NCBI GenBank assembly: GCA_023457715.1 | Contig: JAEWKR010000193.1 | Location: forward strand, 1-9,037 | Direction: 5' to 3' | Length of the DNA: 9,037 bases | Origin: Verrucomicrobiota bacterium | GTDB lineage: Bacteria; Verrucomicrobiota; Verrucomicrobiia; Opitutales; Opitutaceae | Shown: piece after piece, positions 5,525-9,037 of the stretch | How positions within the stretch are numbered: position 1 is the first letter of the stretch | How the letters are laid out: the number at the start of each line of letters is the position of its first letter | Notes under the pieces: generated by a model | The model's input: the letters and a program-made list of their open reading frames with translations, nothing else | What the model was told of the DNA's origin: nothing | Databases searched by the model: none | Translations under genes and position numbers: made by a program

Positions 5525-7108
5525 CTACTTCGCGCGGGGCGGCGCGGCCTTCATCGCCCGCCCCACTTCCTCGCGCGTGAACGGTTTCTGCAGAAACCCG
5601 GCAAAAGCGATGTCCTTGAACCGGCCCGAGGTGTGGGCCTCGATGTAGCCGCTCATCAGGACAATCGGGAGCGTAGGGTGCGTGCTCTGCATCGTCCGGG
5701 CGAGGGCGGCGGTGTCGATGCCCGGCATCGTCGCGTCCAGGAGCACCCGTTCCGCCCGGGGCTTCACCTGCAATGCCGCCACGGCCGCCTCGGCGGTGGC
5801 CACCGCCACGCCGGACAACCCGAACAGCGGCATGGTCCGCTCGAGCAGCTTCCGGATCGATTCTTCATCGTCCACGATCAGCACCCACCCGCGCATGCCG
5901 GCGCCCGGAGCCGGCGGTGTCGCGTCCCGCACTCCCGCGGGTTCGACCGCGGTCTCCTTCGCCACGGTCGGCAGGAAAATGCGAAACGTGCTGCCGATCC
6001 CGCGCCGGCTGTCGACCATGATGCCGCCGCCCGCGGTGCGCACGATGCCGTGGACCGCCGGCAGACCCAGCCCGCGACCGGCGAATTTCGTCGAAAAGAA
6101 GGGATCCCAGATTCGTTTCAGCGTATCGGGTTCGATCCCCGGGCCGTTGTCCTGGACTTCGATCACGACGAATTCCGCGGCGGTTTCCGGCGGCACGACC
6201 ACGGCACACCGGAACATGCCGGGCGCGCGACTCACCACGCCGGTGCTGACGTTGACGACTCCGACTCCGTAATCGAACGACTCGGCCGCATTCGTCACCA
6301 GATAGAGCAGGACCTGCTGCAGCTGCGCGCGGTCGACGTTCACCCGCGGAAGTTCTTCCGTGAGCTTGCAACGCAGTTGCGCCGACCGGCCCACCGCGTT
6401 TTCCAGCACCGGCATCGTGGCCCGGATAAGATCCGTCACGTTGAGACACGCCGGGAAATACGCGCCCTGCCCCGCATACGCGAGCATCTGGCGGCACAGT
6501 TCCGTGGCCCGACGCGCCGCACGCTTGACCGCATCGAGATGCTCCAGCACGGGCGACCCGGCGGGCAGTTCCGTCTCCGCCACCTCGGTGTTGCCGAGGA
6601 TCGCGGTCAGCAGATTGTTGAAATCATGCGCGATGCCGCCGGCCAGCAGCCCGAGGCTCTCGAGCTTCTGCGTTTCGTGCAGCTTCGTTTCGAGCGTGCG
6701 CCGTTCCTCCAGGCGACGCAGCTGGTCGCTCATGCCATGGCGGTAAAAGGCCGTGTCGATGGTCGTGCGCAGGGCGTCCACCGTGAAGGGCTTCACCAGG
6801 AAACCGTGCGCCGGGGCCCCGGCGGTCCCGGCAGACGTAGAGGGAGTCGAGTCAGCCGCCAGCAACACGACGGGTACCGGGCAATTCTCCGCGATCTCCC
6901 GCGCCGCCTGCACGCCCTGGTCGCCGCGCCGGCGCGAAATGTCGACCAGGACAACATCCGGGCGGGCTGAGCCGGTGAGCCTCAGCGCCTCTGCCGCCGT
7001 GCTGACCGTTCCCGTCACATCATAGGCGAGCGACTGGAGACCGTGTCGCAGATCGTCCGCGATGGTGGCCTCCTGTTCGACGATGAGAATGCGGCGTGGG
7101 GTCGTCAC
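5525..7108 (-). CDS. Soluble hybrid histidine kinase, receiver-kinase-receiver
   Basis: The chosen start is GTG at 7108, giving 527 residues beginning MTTPRRILIVEQE. A longer in-frame extension to 7438 reads antisense through the GH26 signal-peptide region and is not credible. Domains: receiver 1 (5-122) with phospho-acceptor Asp56 and Lys106; a coiled linker (128-150); HisKA with His161 in GGIAHDFNNLL; HATPase with N box Asn273, DNGPGI (320-325) and GRGLGLPAVHGIV (344-356); receiver 2 (408-523) with Asp413/Asp414, Asp458 and Lys508. There is no membrane segment or PAS domain, so input probably comes by phosphotransfer to receiver 1 or by protein contact. Receiver 1 has Glu11-Gln12 where an Asp pair is usual, so Mg2+ binding and phosphorylation there may be altered. 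No dedicated output regulator is in the window. The 50-bp gap to the pRiA4b-family gene suggests cotranscription. Confidence 0.93.
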   Translation of the reverse strand: MTTPRRILIVEQEATIADDLRHGLQSLAYDVTGTVSTAAEALRLTGSARPDVVLVDISRRRGDQGVQAAREIAENCPVPVVLLAADSTPSTSAGTAGAPAHGFLVKPFTVDALRTTIDTAFYRHGMSDQLRRLEERRTLETKLHETQKLESLGLLAGGIAHDFNNLLTAILGNTEVAETELPAGSPVLEHLDAVKRAARRATELCRQMLAYAGQGAYFPACLNVTDLIRATMPVLENAVGRSAQLRCKLTEELPRVNVDRAQLQQVLLYLVTNAAESFDYGVGVVNVSTGVVSRAPGMFRCAVVVPPETAAEFVVIEVQDNGPGIEPDTLKRIWDPFFSTKFAGRGLGLPAVHGIVRTAGGGIMVDSRRGIGSTFRIFLPTVAKETAVEPAGVRDATPPAPGAGMRGWVLIVDDEESIRKLLERTMPLFGLSGVAVATAEAAVAALQVKPRAERVLLDATMPGIDTAALARTMQSTHPTLPIVLMSGYIEAHTSGRFKDIAFAGFLQKPFTREEVGRAMKAAPPRAK

Positions 7109-7149
7109 AGGAACGGGGCGCAGTTTTGCGGTCGCCGCCGCCGCCACGA

Positions 7150-7188
7150 TGCAAAAGTTAAGCCCTACGTAATCATACCTTATTTGCA
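7150..7188 (-). promoter_or_regulatory. Candidate kinase promoter with a flanking inverted repeat
   Basis: On the leftward strand TATGAT (7177-7172) is a 5-of-6 match to a -10 box, about 64 nt before the GTG at 7108; no good -35 is seen. TGCAAA (7150-7155) and TTTGCA (7183-7188) form an inverted repeat around it, and a TACGTA palindrome lies at 7166-7171. This could be an operator, but the arms are short. Confidence 0.35.
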
Positions 7189-7203
7189 CCCCGGCCTGCC
7201 CTA

Positions 7204-7230
7204 CTCCCCCTCCCAGGCAGAGCGGGGGAG
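7204..7230. repeat. Inverted repeat in the divergent kinase/GH26 gap
   Basis: CTCCCCC (7204-7210) and GGGGGAG (7224-7230) form perfect 7-bp arms around a 13-nt loop. No T-tract follows on either strand. It could be a dispersed palindrome or a 5'-leader structure of the GH26 transcript. Apart from this and the promoter candidate, the 220-bp gap shows nothing I can name. Confidence 0.45.
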
Positions 7231-7328
7231 GTCGCGGCGCGCGTCCGGCCCTCAACTGGAAACGCACGACTCTCAATCCCCGGCGCTTGCGCGCACCCGC
7301 CTTCATGTGTCGCTTTGCCGCTGACGCC

Positions 7329-8831
7329 ATGACCTTCCTTTCCTTCTGCCGCGTGCTGGTTGCCGGTCTCGCCGTTTCCTCCGCGCTCCTCACGGCCGCC
7401 ACCCCCGGGTCCCGCGAGCCCGTGACCCCGGGCGCCACCCCTGAAGCGCGCGCCTTGCTGGAGCTGCTCTACGATCTCTCCGGCAAGCACACGCTCACGG
7501 GCCAGCACAACTACCCCAACATCAAGGATCGCAACACCCGGTTCGCCGCGCGGTACACCGGCGCGATGCCGGCCGTCTTCAGTACCGATTTCGGACACGC
7601 CAAACCCGGGGACACCGACTCCTACCTCGCCCGGCCCGACATCGTGCAGGAATCGATTCGCCAGCACCGGCTCGGCGCCATCGTCACGATCTGCTGGCAT
7701 GCGGTGCCGCCGACCGCGGACGAGCCCATCACCTTCGCGCCGCTGCCCGGAGCCGATCCGAAGGCGCTCCGCAGTGTGCAGGGCAAGCTGCTCGATGCGC
7801 AGTTCCGCGACGTCCTCACGCCGGGTACCGCCCTGCACGCCAAATGGGCGGCCCAGGTCGACGCCATCGCCGTGCCGCTCAAGGAACTCCAACTGGCGAA
7901 AGTGCCGGTACTCTGGCGCCCCTACCATGAGATGAACGGGGACTGGTTCTGGTGGGGCGGACGCGGCGCGGACACCGCGGCGCTCTACAAGCAGATCCAT
8001 GACCGCCTCGTGAATCATCACGGCCTGAAGAACCTCGTCTGGGTGTGGAGCGTGGACCGCGTGAGCCGGCCGGGCATGGAACACGAGAAGTACTGGCCGG
8101 GACTCGAGTTTGTCGACGTGCTCGGGCTGGACGTTTACGGGAACGACTTCGCCCAGAAATATTACGACAGCCTGGAGAAACTCTCGCAGGGCAAACCCCT
8201 CGCGCTGGCCGAGGTCGGCAATCCCCCCGCGCTGGAGATCCTGGAACGCCAGCCCAAGTGGACGTTCTTCGTCGTGTGGGCCGGCATGACCCGCAACGCG
8301 CCGCGGCCGACGTACGACACCCTTTTTGCGTCGCCGCGCGTGGTGAATCTCGACGATGCCGAATACGGACCCCTGACGAAGAAATACCGTCAGGACCTCG
8401 GCCTGCCTCCGGTCGCCCTCGCCTCAAAATCGAACTTCACCGGCGAGTGGCTGATCGACGACAGCGCCAGCCAGTTTACCCGCGGAGCCGCCTCTTCACC
8501 GGCCCGGCTGGAGGTGAACCAGCTCGGCGATGATCTGCGCGTACGCAGCACCACGATTGTCGAATTCGCCGAGGACCGCAGCCACGACGACCATTTCACG
8601 ATCGACGGCCCGGCGGCGGAAGCGAAGGTGAACAACAGCACCCGTTCGACGCGCGTGCAGCGTGGTGCAAAAGCCTCGCTCGTCTTCGAAACGACGACCG
8701 CGGCGCCCGGCGCTCCAGGAGGCAAGTCGATCACGAAAGCGACCTGGTCCCTCCTCGACGACGGCCGAACCTTGATGATCGAAAGCAACGAAGGCGCCCG
8801 CACCGCAAAACTGGTTTTCCGCCGGCGGTAG
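7329..8831 (+). CDS. Secreted GH26 family (beta-mannanase-like) glycoside hydrolase with C-terminal beta domain
   Basis: The start ATG at 7329 gives 500 residues with a clear signal peptide (MTFLSFCRVLVAGLAVSSALLTAA), so the protein is exported. The TIM-barrel (about 35-355) shows GH26 landmarks: GKHTLTGQHNY (52-62), the CWHAVPP strand (122-128), the WRPYHEMNGDWFWWG motif with acid/base Glu201 (196-210), and LALAEVGN with nucleophile Glu295 (291-298). Both catalytic residues are present, so the enzyme should be active, most likely an endo-1,4-beta-mannosidase; other beta-glycan specificities occur in GH26. Residues about 368-500 form a separate domain starting NFTGEWLIDDSASQF. It has alternating strands and ends TLMIESNEGARTAKLVFRRR, suggesting a lipocalin-like or small beta-sandwich module, possibly glycan-binding. 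The gene is divergent from the kinase and no other polysaccharide genes are visible. Confidence 0.92.
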   Translation: MTFLSFCRVLVAGLAVSSALLTAATPGSREPVTPGATPEARALLELLYDLSGKHTLTGQHNYPNIKDRNTRFAARYTGAMPAVFSTDFGHAKPGDTDSYLARPDIVQESIRQHRLGAIVTICWHAVPPTADEPITFAPLPGADPKALRSVQGKLLDAQFRDVLTPGTALHAKWAAQVDAIAVPLKELQLAKVPVLWRPYHEMNGDWFWWGGRGADTAALYKQIHDRLVNHHGLKNLVWVWSVDRVSRPGMEHEKYWPGLEFVDVLGLDVYGNDFAQKYYDSLEKLSQGKPLALAEVGNPPALEILERQPKWTFFVVWAGMTRNAPRPTYDTLFASPRVVNLDDAEYGPLTKKYRQDLGLPPVALASKSNFTGEWLIDDSASQFTRGAASSPARLEVNQLGDDLRVRSTTIVEFAEDRSHDDHFTIDGPAAEAKVNNSTRSTRVQRGAKASLVFETTTAAPGAPGGKSITKATWSLLDDGRTLMIESNEGARTAKLVFRRR

Positions 8832-8871
8832 TCCGATCTCGCCACCGAACCGCTACACGAAGGCGCTTGGG

Positions 8872-8963
8872 CGTAGCGAAGAGCGCCAGCGATTCGAAAT
8901 CCGAGGAGGGACGTGGCGAAAACGCGGGCTCCGCCGATCGAATCGCTGGCGCTCCTCGCTACG
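8872..8963. repeat. 26-bp inverted repeat, REP/BIME-like
   Basis: Arms 8872-8897 and 8938-8963 are reverse complements over 26 bp with one mismatch. The core is GTAGCGAAGAGCGCCAGCG, and 40 nt lie between the arms. The left arm starts 41 nt after the GH26 stop. A smaller CGCTAC/GTAGCG pair (8851-8856, 8873-8878) offers an alternative fold. No T-tract follows. The right arm recurs at the left edge of the window. This could be a repetitive extragenic palindrome pair, a miniature element, or a 3'-end RNA structure. Confidence 0.88.
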
Positions 8964-8982
8964 TTCGGATAGCCGCGGACTC

Positions 8983-9037
<55 letters not shown>

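Noticed and set aside
5633..6970. Long rightward open frame opposite the kinase
   Set aside because: It is a shadow frame rich in His, Arg and Gly; the kinase motifs are unambiguous on the other strand.
7287..7328. Upstream start for the GH26 gene adding 14 residues
   Set aside because: The signal peptide is well formed from the ATG at 7329; the longer form would place charged residues and an extra Met before it.
7109..7438. N-terminal extension of the histidine kinase by 110 residues
   Set aside because: It reads antisense through the GH26 signal-peptide region and the divergent promoter gap, has low-complexity Arg/Ala composition, and the receiver domain begins exactly at the GTG at 7108.
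7173..8084. Leftward open frame opposite the GH26 gene
   Set aside because: It has no recognisable domain and lies opposite intact catalytic motifs.

Overview
The window is GC-rich DNA that reads like a member of the Verrucomicrobiota, most likely Opitutaceae. This rests on the tandem C-terminal domains of the secreted peptidase (a type I associate with Opitutus-like proteomes), the mix of carbohydrate-active and signalling genes, the scarcity of clear Shine-Dalgarno sites, and the heptanucleotide repeats between genes. It is an inference from protein style, not a database match.

Layout from left to right. (1) Positions 1-158 hold the end of a REP-like arm followed by a tandem array of a 7-bp unit. 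(2) A leftward group follows: a YwiC-like membrane protein (1725-934), a DUF2249 protein (923-669) and, after a 147-bp gap, a small cupin (521-174). A perfect FNR/NNR-type palindrome, TTGATCGCGATCAA, lies directly upstream at 1760-1773, so low-oxygen or nitric-oxide control is likely. (3) A large leftward gene (4227-1825) encodes a secreted metzincin metallopeptidase with two C-terminal repeat domains and its own terminator. (4) A small rightward two-helix membrane protein (4382-4684) converges on a leftward pRiA4b ORF-3-family gene (5474-4881). The gap between them is a mirrored element: each gene ends in a GC hairpin followed by four copies of an ATTTCAG heptamer. (5) A leftward soluble hybrid histidine kinase, receiver-kinase-receiver (7108-5525), lies upstream of the pRiA4b gene. 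(6) A rightward secreted GH26 mannanase-like enzyme with a C-terminal beta-rich domain (7329-8831) is divergent from the kinase. (7) A 26-bp inverted repeat (8872-8963) and a second TTCGATG array (from 8984 to the window end) close the window.

The genes do not form one obvious pathway. The anaerobiosis/NO-type group, the secreted peptidase, the kinase and the mannanase look like neighbouring independent units. The repeats are the most unusual part. The window begins and ends in the same composite repeat, in the same orientation and with an identical 21-nt spacer length, and a second heptamer family with hairpin-then-heptamer order sits at the 3' ends of two convergent genes. I found no tRNA, rRNA, CRISPR array, intact insertion sequence or recognisable defence system.
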